From contig NC_030677.2 in the NCBI RefSeq assembly GCF_000004195.4, forward strand, positions 98,918,829 to 98,982,828: a stretch of DNA of 64,000 nucleotides, given 5' to 3'. The translations under genes were made by a program, and so were the position numbers. Under the pieces are notes generated by a model that saw only the letters and a program-made list of their open reading frames with translations, had not been told where the DNA came from and made no database searches. Numbering within the stretch: the stretch's first letter is position 1; each line of letters begins with the position of its first letter. Source of the stretch: Xenopus tropicalis. Its lineage: Eukaryota; Chordata; Amphibia; Anura; Pipidae. Positions 1-10,367 of this stretch are shown here, piece after piece.

Positions 1-23
1 AATGGGAGTGCGGACCTAGTGAT

Positions 24-27
<4 letters not shown>

Positions 28-70
<43 letters not shown>
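28..70. repeat. (TA)n microsatellite
   Basis: About 43 bases of alternating T and A at the left edge. No gene overlaps it. Confidence 0.95.
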
Positions 71-75
<5 letters not shown>

Positions 76-1218
76 TACTGTTCTGAGGTGTCTGTATACC
101 GGGTTTCTTGATAAGGGATCCCATTGCTGTATTTGTAGATAATAGATGTCACCAGCAGCACCATGACAGAAAAGAGCGGAGCTGCTGATATGACTGTGTT
201 GGACTACTTTCTGTCTCTGGTGCAGTGATATTTGGAGCAAGCATTTGTTTCCAAAAATCCCTGCACTAGAGAAAGTGATTTGTGCTGTGAAGCAACATTA
301 GGCAGCAGAAAAAATTATTCATTATATTTCATGGTACATACAATAATCTTTCTTAATACATATTCCCTAATACACCTTTATGTAGTATACAAAAGCCATG
401 CCATAAATTAGAAAAGATTTGTTTTTACAGTGGGAATAGTGAATCTGTAAAATCCATTAAGCTGTTAGGCTTATTCTTCTAAAAAATATTAAGTACACGG
501 TTGAACCAGGGTAGTTCCATTATTTATCTGTCCCTCTTTAATATCTTTCTTGTTATTTTTTTTGCAAAAATAATTTCAGTGCCCTATAAAAATATAATTC
601 TTTTGCTGGTTTTATTTGTTTTAGGCTGGTTATATATAGCCCATTGTTTCTAACTTGATCACTCTTTTGCTTGGTCATTGCGAAGGTTTAATACCTGCAC
701 AAACAAAAAAATTCACAATTGGAAGCCTACTGTAGCCAGAAATGGTTCACAAACAATATTTTTTTGTTGTGCAAATGCAAAATTTGCCGCAAAGCAAAAT
801 TTTAGTCCCATTACATTAGCGACAAATATTACATTCCCCCATTTGTGCCTTTCTTCTTTTAAAGGTGTATCATTTTCAAAGGGGCACATGAAGCATGAAC
901 ATATTAGCTTACTTGTCTCTTTTCCCTTTGTCCCACAGACGCCAGCATACGGCCTTGTCTTGTTTTTGGAGCCAATATGTCTTCCCATTTAAAACATCTT
1001 CTGGCTTTATGGAAAATAATGACTAGGCATGGACTACAGCTTACAGAACTCTGAAATGATGATCTTTCCAAGAAATTACAGAAGTCTTTGCTTACTGGAA
1101 TTATGCTTACAACCTATAGTCATGGTTGTGTTAATGTAATATTGGTCTACCTCTTAACAGGGTATCTGTGCTATAACATGGTATCAGATTATTATATTTT
1201 CACACACACATAAGAAGC
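71..1218. other. Intergenic, upstream flank of olfactory receptor
   Basis: AT-rich sequence with no convincing coding region; the open frames near 680-990 lie on both strands over the same bases and resemble nothing I know. Any 5' non-coding exon or promoter of the receptor cannot be recognised here. Confidence 0.5.
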
Positions 1219-2181
1219 ATGGAAAATAAAAACATAACCAAGGTAGAGGAGTTCATCTTTTCTGGTCTCTCAGATAACCCTCAGCTAAAACCTTATCTGT
1301 TTATACTATTCTTTATTGTTTATACTTTGACATTGGTTGAAAACTCAGCTCTCATATTAGTTATCAGTAATAATGCTCAGCTTTACACTCCTATGTATGA
1401 GTTTCTGCGACAGTTATCAATTATTGACATCTGCTACTCCTCCTCTGTTACAATCAAGATGTTAAGTGATTTTGTTTCAGAGAAAAGGTCCATCTCAGTG
1501 GCTGGATGTGGTTTACAAATGCTCACCTATGCTGGATTTGGGGGAAGTGAATGCTTTCTCTTGGCTGCCATGTCATTTGATAGATATGTTGCCATTTGCC
1601 ACCCACTGACCTATTTGAAAACAATGAATAAACAAACACTTGTGATTCTTATTTTATTCTGTTATCTTGGTGGTCTATTAAATGGTATTGTTCAGACATG
1701 GTTTTCATTTTTCCACCTTAATTTCTGTGGATTAAAGCAATACATTAATCATTTTTACTGTGATGTTATGGCATTAATTGAGATTTCATGTGGTAACACT
1801 AGAGCTAATGAGGTAGTTCTTTTGACCATGGTTGGTTTCATTGAACTGTCATCCCTTTTTGTCATCTTAAGCACTTATTTATGCATAATTTATACTGTTC
1901 TAGGAATTAGATCTTCTGAAGGACGTAAGAAAGCTTTCTCCACTTGTGCTTCTCATATGACAGTTGTGTCTTTATTTTATGGAACTATTATTTTCATGTA
2001 TCTCAGACCTTTGTCTGCTTATAGGCCAGAAGAAGACAAAATTATTGCTGTCTTTTACACAGTGATTATTCCTTTACTTAACCCTATTGTATATAGCCTG
2101 AGGAATCGGGATGTCAAAAAGTCAGCAAAAAAGACAGTTTGTCAAGTGAAACTGAAAAATGTAAGTACATGTTGTCATTGA
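1219..2181 (+). CDS. Olfactory receptor, class II type, intact single exon
   Basis: A seven-transmembrane G-protein-coupled odorant receptor of 320 residues, the usual family length, with no stop or frameshift. Family signatures appear in order: PMYEFLRQLS and DICYSS at the end of TM2 (about residues 59-76), MSFDRYVAICHPLTY at the TM3/loop 2 boundary (about 118-132), KAFSTCASHM at TM6 (about 238-247) and PLLNPIVYSLRN in TM7 (about 281-292). Asn5 lies in an N-glycosylation sequon (NIT) before TM1. The start is the first ATG in frame, giving a normal N-terminus, and the coding region is one exon as is usual in this family. Odd points: the TM1 Gly-Asn pair is Glu-Asn here, and the conserved PMYFFL reads PMYEFL. 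It would act at the plasma membrane of sensory neurons through G-olf; the ligand cannot be inferred. Confidence 0.95.
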   Translation: MENKNITKVEEFIFSGLSDNPQLKPYLFILFFIVYTLTLVENSALILVISNNAQLYTPMYEFLRQLSIIDICYSSSVTIKMLSDFVSEKRSISVAGCGLQMLTYAGFGGSECFLLAAMSFDRYVAICHPLTYLKTMNKQTLVILILFCYLGGLLNGIVQTWFSFFHLNFCGLKQYINHFYCDVMALIEISCGNTRANEVVLLTMVGFIELSSLFVILSTYLCIIYTVLGIRSSEGRKKAFSTCASHMTVVSLFYGTIIFMYLRPLSAYRPEEDKIIAVFYTVIIPLLNPIVYSLRNRDVKKSAKKTVCQVKLKNVSTCCH

Positions 2182-3091
2182 CTTGGGCAGTACTGGAGCC
2201 CAGACACTTGACATTATTGTGTAGAATTGTATTAGGGAAATTAGGCAAAATCTATGGGACAGAATCCTGAAGAATTCTCATATGTCAAATTTTATCCTAT
2301 TTATTGAACACTTTTCTCCAAACTGTTAATCTCGGCTGCAAATTGCAAGTAGGGATGAAGGATTTGGAGAACTCTTTTCTGAACTAGAACAAATTATTAC
2401 AGTGAAGGGAGGAAAGAATTTATAATAGTAAACTGACCCCTATGTTTCCCTTTCACAAAGTTCCATATGAATGAATGGATCGTGTCATCTTTTAAGTGGT
2501 GCCTTGTGGGTTTCTACTCAAGAGACTTTATGACAAAATTCAAAAGCCAAGTGAAAGCTGGTCTCTAGGGCAGAATACCCCTTTAATCAATAGGCAAGGA
2601 GTATTCATGCTTTAACTAGGTCTCTCAAGAGCAACAAAAGACTGTCAAACTTATTCGTGAGCAGGTAGGTGGTAAGGCGGCACTACACACAGTTGATTTA
2701 TTTTATACAGTATGTAGCTGCATTTGTTACACAAATACAAAAAGGGACCTTAAATCAGGGAAATCATCCCTTTGCCACCACTAGAGTATTTAAAGTGAGT
2801 TCACACATTCCATGTATGATTTTTTTTGTTCTAAGTGTTTATCTGTACATGACAAAAAAATACAAATGTATGTAAACGTTGACACATTTAGGCATTTACC
2901 AGACTGCTCAAAAGTTATTCACTGTTTATTGGTGTTCAACCATCTGTAATGATGGTTTGCACCACAAAAGCAGAGGCACCTTCATTATATGCAAGAGCCT
3001 AGTCTAAATATAAATAGTTAGCTGAGTTGTAGCTATGCTTATGACATGAAGAACATACAAAAAATTGTTTGTTAAAATATTGTAGGAAAAC
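2182..3091. other. Intergenic, nothing recognised
   Basis: AT-rich sequence following the receptor stop codon. No gene, inverted repeat or known element was recognised. Confidence 0.5.
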
Positions 3092-3118
3092 ATTATATAT
3101 ATATATATATATATATAT
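3092..3118. repeat. (TA)n microsatellite
   Basis: Alternating TA run directly before the interspersed repeat that begins at about 3120. Confidence 0.9.
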
Positions 3119-3930
3119 TGTCAGACGTTAGGTAGCTGGGACCTTTTTCTGGGGGTAAAGCTGCCTATGGCACAATCACAACTCATGAGAAAGTACTATC
3201 TTTCAGGCAGTTTATTTTCACTTGAAACAAATATAACAAAATAAACAGTTCAAAATAAAATCCTTGCCACTTAATGGGCTCTAACTAACACAGGTCAGTT
3301 GTCCTTACTATCTGGTAGGCTTCCGCCTGTCTCCCAGATAGAGAAAGGAAAACAAAGTTCCATCCTTATGGTGATTCCAAGTAATGATGAGTACATTTTT
3401 TTTGCCAGGCGTTGATTCGCAGCGAATTTCTGCATTTCTCCATTGGCAAACTATTTTGCGTAACTTCCGTGAAAATTGGGCGCGGAAAATTTGTCATGTG
3501 TCAAGAAAAGTCACGGTTGCGTAAAATTGGACACTGTCACGTAAAAAATGGGCACAGTTGCAACAAAATTGGGTGCGATTGTGCAAAAATAAGACACGGG
3601 CAACAAAAAAGTCACGCATCTAATGCATTTTGTTAATTTTTTTGTTGTTTCACGAATTTTATGGCGAACCGAAATCGAACAGATTCGCTCATCACTAATT
3701 CCAAGCCTCTCAGTGAGCTCACACAGGCAGCTTCCCTGTGTCTGTCCCCAGATTGGAGCTTTCTGTTTTGGCCTAAGCTGCCTTTTAATTATCCAGCTGA
3801 GATGCCTCCGGTAGACAAAAACACCCGGGCTGAACAAGCAGTCCTGGAACCTCTGTTAGGAACCTGGGAGATATTTAAGCTCTGTCCTGGACTTTCCTAC
3901 GTATCCCGATAGTGACCTTACCACAGTATA
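3119..3930. repeat. Interspersed repeat, diverged copy; interrupted by a hAT-like MITE
   Basis: This stretch shares blocks with 7125-7420: an A-rich AAATAAAACA-type part, then GGGCTCTAACTAA with ACACAGG, then a TTTTAATTAT part near CTGGTGAGA or CAGCTGAGA. The shared order of blocks shows two old copies of one repeat family, possibly an LTR or long MITE; the class cannot be settled by eye. The MITE at 3382-3697 inserted into it later. Confidence 0.5.
3382..3697. mobile_element. hAT-like MITE with 8-bp target duplication
   Basis: The element begins TAATGATGAG and ends CTCATCACTA, giving imperfect terminal inverted repeats. The 8 bases ATTCCAAG lie on both sides (3374-3381 and 3698-3705), an exact target-site duplication of the length made by hAT transposases. 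It is a member of the same family as 58067-58370 and 9605-9775. It has no coding capacity. Confidence 0.85.
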
Positions 3931-4496
3931 TATTCTAAAGTTTGGTAATTTACCTATGGAACCAATCTGTAAATGAAAACCCTAGAACCAGCACATTCCT
4001 ACGTCAGATTGCTCCTTTTATAACTTAACTGCACTACTTTCTTCTCACCACTCAGCAGCTAGTCGTCCTCATCTACAACCGCTGACTGCCGAAGCTTAAT
4101 AACATTTGACAGCATAACATTTGTCCTATTCCTGCTCTAGACTGCCCACCACTACTCCCTGTAACCTTCCTGCCTACCACTGCCTTGCAACCCACACCCA
4201 TGACTCTCTCAGCACCCACAGAAGCAGGCCCCTCTCTATGTATATATAAATAAAGCAAGACATAGCTGCACTTAGCAGACATAACAAAAAGGCACATTCA
4301 GGAGTTCAAAATTTGTATAAAATATTGAAACATAGTAAAATAGTTTTTTTTTATGAACCAGTTTTTTTCTCCATTAAGACCTTTACTGAGCAAAAACAGC
4401 CAACTGTACAAACGTATACCCCATCTCCAAGGAAAAGGAACCAAAATTTGAGGTTAATACAAAAGCATTGTAAGGTCACAACTAAAGAGCCCAAGG
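3931..4496. other. Intergenic, nothing recognised
   Basis: No gene or mobile element was recognised in this stretch. Confidence 0.5.
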
Positions 4497-5104
4497 TGCG
4501 ATTCACTTAAGGCCGAAAAATAGCATGCGTTAAAAATATTATCACTTCTTGTAATTTGAGAATTAACGCTCGATTCACTAAAAGGACACTTGTCTGAATT
4601 AAGAAGCGATGTTATTGTCGTTATTTATCTGATGATTACATTTTTAAGTGTTATTTTAAAGCATGCAATATATTTATGCGTTATTTTGTAGCATGCGATA
4701 TTAGCGCACGCTATTACACATGTAAGCGTTACTTTCTGAAAATTACCATTTCCCTGAAAACTGGAGGATGCATCACTCTAGGACGAGCACATACTTTTAA
4801 AAATCCCACTGCAAACTCCATCTTCTCATCACAGACAATCACCAGCTGCAGTTTTGTTTAGTAACGCCTACTCCTGGGAGGCGTTAAGTTTCAGAGTAAT
4901 TATCACCACATTTTATGCTTTTAACGCCTAAAATATGTCTGTGGATTATGCATTAGTATTATTTCTATTCGATAATTACCTCAATGTGATGGAAATAACG
5001 CTTTCCGATAATTAGGAATTTTGCACATGCGATATGAGTAGTAACACATACAAAATGACTTTGATTATTCGGTACTTAACTATCGAACAGTATCTAGTAG
5101 AATT

Positions 5105-6045
5105 AAGTGGACTTTCCTGAGTTTTTTTTTTGAAAACTTTCACCACTCATCCAAGTGGCTTCTTCACTTCAAATGACTGGTAGGAAATTACCCGGTATTT
5201 AAACTCTTGATGGTAGTACAGTCACAGACATCCAATCACAATGGTTCCATTGAACTTGTTCAGTTAAGTGTTAGCTGAAACTGACAGGTGTAAGAAGGTA
5301 TGATCCAATCACAATGGTACCATGATTCTCATTGATGAAGGTGTTAATCCTCCAAAGTATATGACTGGAAGTGTGAACTGTTGTGAAACCGCCGGGGTAA
5401 GGATGTCAAAGCGCCATTGTATGTTGATGACAAGCGGTGTCGCAGGCCTTCTCCTCTGTTCAGGGATGGTTTTTCCAGGCTGGCATAAATGGCCTCTTTC
5501 ACACCTCTCTCAAACCATCTGTCCTCTCGGTCCAAAATATGCACGTTACTGTCCTCAAAGGAGTGTCCTTTTTCTTTGAGGTGTAGATAGACTGCTGAGT
5601 CTTGTCCTGAGGAGTTTGCCCGCCTATGTTGGGCCATTCTCTTACAGAGAGGTTGTTTTGTCTCCCCAATGTATAAGTCAGAGCACTCTTCACTACACTG
5701 GACAGCATAGCACATGAAAAGTAATGGACTGAGATGACAGATGGTTTGAGAAAGGTGTGAAAGAGGCCATTTATGCCAGCCTGGAAAAACCATCCCTGAA
5801 CAGAGGAGGGGGCCTGCGACACCGCTTGTCATCAACATACAATGCCGCTTTGACATCCTTACCCCGGCTTTTTCACAACAGTTCACACTTCCAGTCATGT
5901 ACTTTGAAGGATTAACACCTTCATCAATGAGAATCATGGTACCATTGTGATTGGATCACACCTTCTTACACCTGTCAGTTTCAGCTGACACCTAACGTGA
6001 AACGTTTTCAAGAAAAAACTCAGAAATGTCCAGTTGCTTTAGACT
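5105..6045. mobile_element. Penelope-like element fragment arranged as a long palindrome
   Basis: Two ~290-400 bp arms (about 5118-5521 and 5739-6025) are inverted copies of the 3' part of a Penelope-like element and carry the same C-terminal coding end in opposite directions. The unique 217-bp spacer holds the GIY-YIG segment, readable on the minus strand. Both outer ends carry the typical tail motif GAAACGTTTTC or its decayed form. I infer head-to-head joining of two 5'-truncated copies, or a foldback formed during insertion. Confidence 0.75.
5344..5710 (-). pseudogene. Penelope-like retroelement C-terminus with GIY-YIG endonuclease segment, fragment
   Basis: Read on the minus strand, this encodes SDLYIGETKQPLCKRM, then AQHRRANSSGQDSAVYLHLK and DREDRWFERGVKEAIY, ending in SLNRG and a leucine-rich tail. 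The YIGET block and the following Arg-rich helix are the hallmark of the GIY-YIG nuclease that nicks the target for Penelope-like reverse transcription. The N-terminal reverse transcriptase is missing, because the open frame runs into the inverted arm. It is a dead fragment. Confidence 0.8.
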
Positions 6046-6167
6046 TAATTCTACTAGATACTGTATATCATTACCTGGATGAATGAGAATCTTCATAGAC
6101 ATAATTAGCAAACACTTTTTAAAGCATAAAACTATGCGTTAAGAGTTAACGACCTTTAGTGAATCGG

Positions 6168-6786
6168 CCCCCATGTGTTATATTGAAGATGAGATATAAA
6201 GCATGCAGGTAATGAAAATGGTAAGTATGAAGTAAGCAACATGTTGTAGCATTGTAGCATGTATTGTAGCATATAGAGAAAGCAAACGTCATACTTGAAA
6301 CCAGATGCAAGCGATCTTAAGGCCTAAAAACCAAGCTGAGGGGGATAGAGAGCAGCAGATGTTTTCAACAACAGCATGGCAGCTGAAGGCAGAGTCCACG
6401 GTACCGTTCTGAAGGGCTTTGCTAAGTTACTGTTGTGGCCATGTATTAGCATTTGATGACAGTGGTACCCAGACTGCACTCGCAAAGTCAGTTGCAGTAG
6501 CCAGATTAGTAGTATATTAGTCAATGCCCATATGGAACTCACAGGTAGTTTTAAACAGAAAGAGACCAGTTTAAGTATAGGACAGAATTAATTGATATGA
6601 ATGCCAAGACTAGGTGCTAATGGACAACTAGCAGAGTTGAGAAGTTGACTTTTAAAAGCACTTATACAAAAGAGTTGGAAATGAAAAAAGGGAAGGCAGG
6701 CAGAGGTTAAAAATGGGGAAAATAAAAGAAGTAAACAAAAAAATCTATAGGCAGAGCACATAACCAAAGTGGAAAGGCAAGTTGTT
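6168..6786. other. Intergenic, nothing recognised
   Basis: Only a short internal duplication of a TTGTAGCAT unit near 6240-6275 was noticed. Confidence 0.45.
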
Positions 6787-6830
6787 TTCTCTAAGCCTTG
6801 ACAAAAGTTTCAGTAGAGACTGAAATGTTG
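6787..6830 (+). ncRNA. Hammerhead-ribozyme-like motif, decayed
   Basis: On the plus strand a CUUGACA block stands where CUGAUGA is expected. It is followed by a 6-bp stem II (AGUUUC with GAGACU, loop AGUA), then GAAAUGUU and GG. The 3' core would be GAAACGUU with one C-to-U change of CpG type. An AATAAAAC stretch follows at about 6837. The pattern matches the other Penelope-type tails in this window, but the 5' core is broken and activity is unlikely. Confidence 0.5.
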
Positions 6831-6850
6831 GTTCATAAATAAAACTTTTA

Positions 6851-7124
6851 GTTCTGTGAGTGCCTTATTGTATGTCATACATAAGGGCTTGTACTCCTGA
6901 GTGTTTGTTTCTGCCCTTTCTTCTGGTGCGTTCAACTGCAGCGGCGAACGCAGATGTGACGCAGCATGCTATGTTCCACCTGAGTTTGGCACCTGTGATA
7001 GTATGGTCGCATTAGGTAGAATAAGGGCGCATATGTTTCTGCACTTCCATGCGGTAGAACACAGAGAAATGCTCTAAAGGAAACCAGAAAAAAACGCTCC
7101 TGAATACGAGCTCTTACAGACAGT
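6851..7124. other. Intergenic, nothing recognised
   Basis: It contains a GTGCGTTCAACTGCAGCGGCG block with MITE-like CpG-rich flavour, but I could not pair the ends. Confidence 0.4.
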
Positions 7125-7420
7125 AATTTAGCATGAAAATGCCCACTTTATTATGTGATTCCAGAATGTGAAAAATCAGGTGCATTAACAAAATAAAACA
7201 ACAAAACAAAACTATTTTCATAATTGGGCTCTAACTAATACACAGGGTATTTTCTGTCTCTACTACCAGTCACCTACTGGGATTTATAGCAATTTATAAG
7301 CAAAAATATACCTCCCAGAGTTGCTGTACCTTTTCTTTTAATTATTCCCCTGGTGAGACTTCCTAGGGGAATTAACCCACTCATAACACTCTGTACACAT
7401 ATATATTGGAAAAATCATGA
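7125..7420. repeat. Interspersed repeat, second copy of the 3119-3930 family
   Basis: It shares GGGCTCTAACTAA, the preceding A-rich AAATAAAACA region and the CTGGTGAGA block with 3119-3930. This copy has no inserted MITE and is more decayed. Confidence 0.5.
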
Positions 7421-7818
7421 AAGGAACATATATCCCTGAAATAATTCTCTATAAAGCAGCAGAGAAAGCTGCAAAAAGATGAGCCTCACAAGCAATCAGG
7501 AGGAATCACAAAACCAAAAAAATTTGAGTGCAAGTGACACCGATATTTGTGCTGAATTGTGTTTGCTGTAATATTGGTTGCTGGCCTTCTGAAGGGTTAA
7601 AACCCGCCATTGTTGATAGAGTCTACATTTAGTTCAGATGAAAGACTCAGACTGCCTGACTGGTAAATGGACAAAAAGTTTCAAAGCTGAATCTCCTACA
7701 GGTGTAACAAATCAAATTGTGCTCTTTATAGAATGCACCTTGAAAAGAGTGAGATGCATTTGTATTCCAGGCATCTTATAGAGACAAAAGCTAAGGCTAA
7801 TGCAAGCTGAAAAATAAT

Positions 7819-8045
7819 TGCAGAGAATACTCCCTATGCTGCAAATGGCTTCTACTTTGTCCTGCACTGGGAAGCACTGAATACACTCGGGTGCAGGCGG
7901 GTATAGCTGATAGCCACCGCAAATACAAAGTCTCCCTTTTTTTGGTGGATATCGGCTACATGTGCCTGCACCCAAGCGTATTTAATGCTTCCCAGTGCAG
8001 GCACAAGTAGAAGTTTTTTGCAGCATATGGGTGTATTCTTGGCAA
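7819..8045. mobile_element. Foldback (hairpin) MITE
   Basis: The arm at about 7819-7873 is the inverted complement of about 7988-8045 (GCTTCCCAGTGCAGG and TTGCAGCATA blocks pair). An inner pair surrounds GGGTGCAGG and CCTGCACCC. Nearly the whole unit can fold into one hairpin. The inner GGTGCAGGCACATGTAGC motif is shared with the hairpin element at 16380-16716. Confidence 0.7.
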
Positions 8046-8269
8046 GCCAAAAACGCTACGTTTGACCTAAACTTGCCCACAAAGTGTTGGTAAGAACACA
8101 GGTATTAATTCTAAAGGTATAGAATGAAATATAAAGACCAGTGTTTCCCTAATGAATACAGATCTGCCATAGATGCACCAACTCTGACCCACCCATCCCC
8201 CAACGTGTATAGTTTTTACATAATACAGGGTAGGGAAAATGAGTGGCTGTATGGCTACAGGGCTACTTT

Positions 8270-8525
8270 GAACCAGGGCCTGGAACTAGGGGTAGGCAGA
8301 AGAGGCACCTGTCTAGGGCGCAATGGTGGTGGGGGGGGGGGGCGCCAGGCAGTACCTCTTCTTTCACCTACTATTAGTTCTAGGCCCATTCTCCCCCATT
8401 ACAGAACCTCCCACCAGCGGCCCCAGCAACCCGCCGCCTTGTGTGTGCATATCTTGCCCATGCACTCGGGGGGGGGGGGGGGGGCATGGGGACGGGCCAA
8501 GCCGACCAGGTTGCCTAGGGCAAGT
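8270..8525. repeat. G-rich interspersed repeat with two long G runs
   Basis: It begins GGGTAGGCAGAAGAGGCACC followed by TAGGGCGCAA, wording also seen at 20462-20520, 27830-28125 and 51985-52070. It contains pure G runs at about 8329-8342 and 8469-8484. Open frames across it come from the G runs and are not genes. Confidence 0.6.
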
Positions 8526-8821
8526 TTTTTAATCTAGTGCCTGGTGGAGAGCTCAACTAGACTCCAGATGCAAATATTAATGAATAAGCACTAACGGGTA
8601 AGATTTTCAGCACCTTAGTGTCCATGCTCTTAAATAAATTATTCCAACAAAAGGATAACACATAATAGATATGAACATCAGGGGTCCTTTGTACAGGTGG
8701 ATACCCAAAATGCACAGGATTGTAAAAGTAGTAATAAGTATAAACTATATTAATATAAAAAATATTATATAGTGTAATTACTATTATCTGAAAGCTGGTT
8801 ATAGAGAAATACAGCAATGAC

Positions 8822-9163
8822 ATATACCGGTATGGGATCCCTTATCCGGAAACCCGTTATCCAGAAAGCTCCGAATTACCGAAAGCCCATCTCCCATAGA
8901 CTCCATTTTAATCAAATCAATTAGAATTTTAAAACTGATTCCCTTTTTCTCTGTAATAATAAAACAGTACCTTGTAACTGATCCCAACTAAGATATAAAT
9001 AATCCTTATTGGGGGCAGAACAGTCCTATTGGGTTTATTTAATGTTTTATTGATTTTTTAGTAGACTTAAGGTATGGAGATCCAAATTACGGAAAGACCC
9101 CTTATCCGGAATACCCTTGGTGCCGAGCATTCTGGATAACGGGTCCTATACCTGTACCATCAT
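8822..9163. mobile_element. MITE with TATCCGGAA / TTCTGGATAACGGG ends
   Basis: The left end has GGTATGGGATCCCTTATCCGG and the right end has the inverted ATTCTGGATAACGGGTCC and TATACCTG. The inner GGAAAGACCCCTTATCCGG and GCCCATCTCCCATAGACTCC blocks recur at 57475-57772, and pieces occur near 12655 and 47085. There is no coding capacity; the transposon class is uncertain. Confidence 0.7.
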
Positions 9164-9604
9164 TTCATATATTTAACTTTTTAATTGGCAAGCACATAGG
9201 ACCTAATTGGCCGTTATAACATTATTTACACTACACTAGAGTACATGTGGCTCTTTGTGCGGAACTGTACTTTTGGGTCTTACTTAATAAAAGCTGTCAT
9301 AGGTAACAGCTTTAAGCTCTTAACAGCTGGAAAATGATGACTTTGTTTGAGTCCAGCAGCCTTACTATTAATGGGGCTGTTGTATTCTGAATGTGGCTAT
9401 TGCTATTTCTGGGTTAGGGCTGCAGCTAGATGGGGCCTTAGGAAGAGAAAAGTTTAAATGATAAGTAGATGGGAATCACATAGGCCTTATATTGAATATA
9501 CAATAAATTTGAAACAGTTGTACTGTACAGTTGTCTGAGTGCAGTTGTTCAAAAATTAATTTAGTGATGTTGCTCTGCTTAGAACTGATCAGAGAAACTG
9601 CTCA

Positions 9605-9775
9605 CTAATAGTGATGAGCAAATCTGTCCCATTTCGCTTTGCTGAAAAATTCGCGAATCTTTCAAAAGATTCACAAAACGGCAAAAATGCTGCGCGTCAA
9701 AAAAAATTATTTTTGATGAGACAATTCTTTTGATGAGAGACAATTATTTTGACGCGCGACAATTCTTTGCCAGAC
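9605..9775. mobile_element. hAT-like MITE fragment (TAGTGATGAGC family)
   Basis: It starts TAGTGATGAGCAAATCTG and TTTCGCTTTGCTGAAAAATT, matching 58067-58370. The inverted right end is absent, so it is truncated, and no target duplication can be shown. Confidence 0.65.
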
Positions 9776-10297
9776 ATGGTAGCTGCAAACCATGCTGTGC
9801 TTCTGTTACTTAGGACATGTATGGGACAGGGGGTATTTGATAAGTACCTTGTATTTGATGGTAGCTAAGCTGGACAATTCCATACTGACAGAGAGACATT
9901 TGTATTGGTGTTTTTTTTTAATTTTTATGTTTTTGCTTATAGAATGAGTAAACATTTTTTTCTGTCTCTAATATTACTCTAAACAACATTGCTGTCAGCC
10001 TGCATGGCTCATTGCTTGTTTATTCCAGATCTTACTTATGGAATAGCACTTATCTAGAAAATCATAGTTTCTGTTGTATCAGTGTATATTCAGAATGGTG
10101 TATTATAAAGCAGGGGGTTCTGTTTTGACAAGTTATAAAATGACTGTCCTGTGTTGCACATATAAGTAAGCAAATAGTTTTAGCCCACATGTCTACGCAT
10201 GTTCAGTTATGGGCTTGGCAATCTACTTCTCTATACACTAAAGGAAAATATATTCTGTAGCAGACACAGCGTGGGAATGAATTCCTAGGCCAGCACA
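9776..10297. other. Upstream flank of the ADAM10-like gene
   Basis: This region must hold the promoter and 5' untranslated sequence unless further 5' exons exist. No clear TATA box or CpG island was recognised. Confidence 0.4.
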
Positions 10298-10367
10298 ATG
10301 TTCTCATTTCAGCATTTCAATTTTTATATGGTTGCTGCTTTTTTGCTCGTTAAAGGTGAAATTTCAG
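10298..10367 (+). CDS. ADAM10-like exon 1: start codon and signal peptide
   Basis: ATG followed by 22 codons with a hydrophobic [10 protein letters not shown] core and a small-residue end. It ends with one base of a Gly codon before GTGAGG. This phase matches exon 2, which supports the call although the exon is too short to stand alone. Confidence 0.75.

Larger units (their letters stand above)
4497..6167. mobile_element. Large terminal-inverted-repeat element with GATTCACTAAAGG-type ends
   Basis: The left end (GCGATTCACTTAAGGCC, with another GATTCACTAAAAGG inside) is inverted relative to the right end (GACCTTTAGTGAATCGGCCC). The outer arms are rich in GCGTTA and GCATGCGATA motifs. A related copy starts at 24303. 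The centre is occupied by a Penelope-like palindrome (5105-6045). The element has no transposase of its own, so I infer a non-autonomous DNA transposon that received a later insertion. Confidence 0.6.

Noticed and set aside
713..988. Overlapping ORFs on both strands upstream of the olfactory receptor
   Set aside because: No recognisable family, no coding-like composition, both strands open by chance.
5322..5579. Plus-strand ORF in the Penelope palindrome
   Set aside because: Antisense of the Penelope C-terminus, an effect of the inverted arms.
8124..8537. 137-codon ORF ending in Gly runs
   Set aside because: The frame crosses two poly-G tracts and a repeat family found elsewhere in the window.
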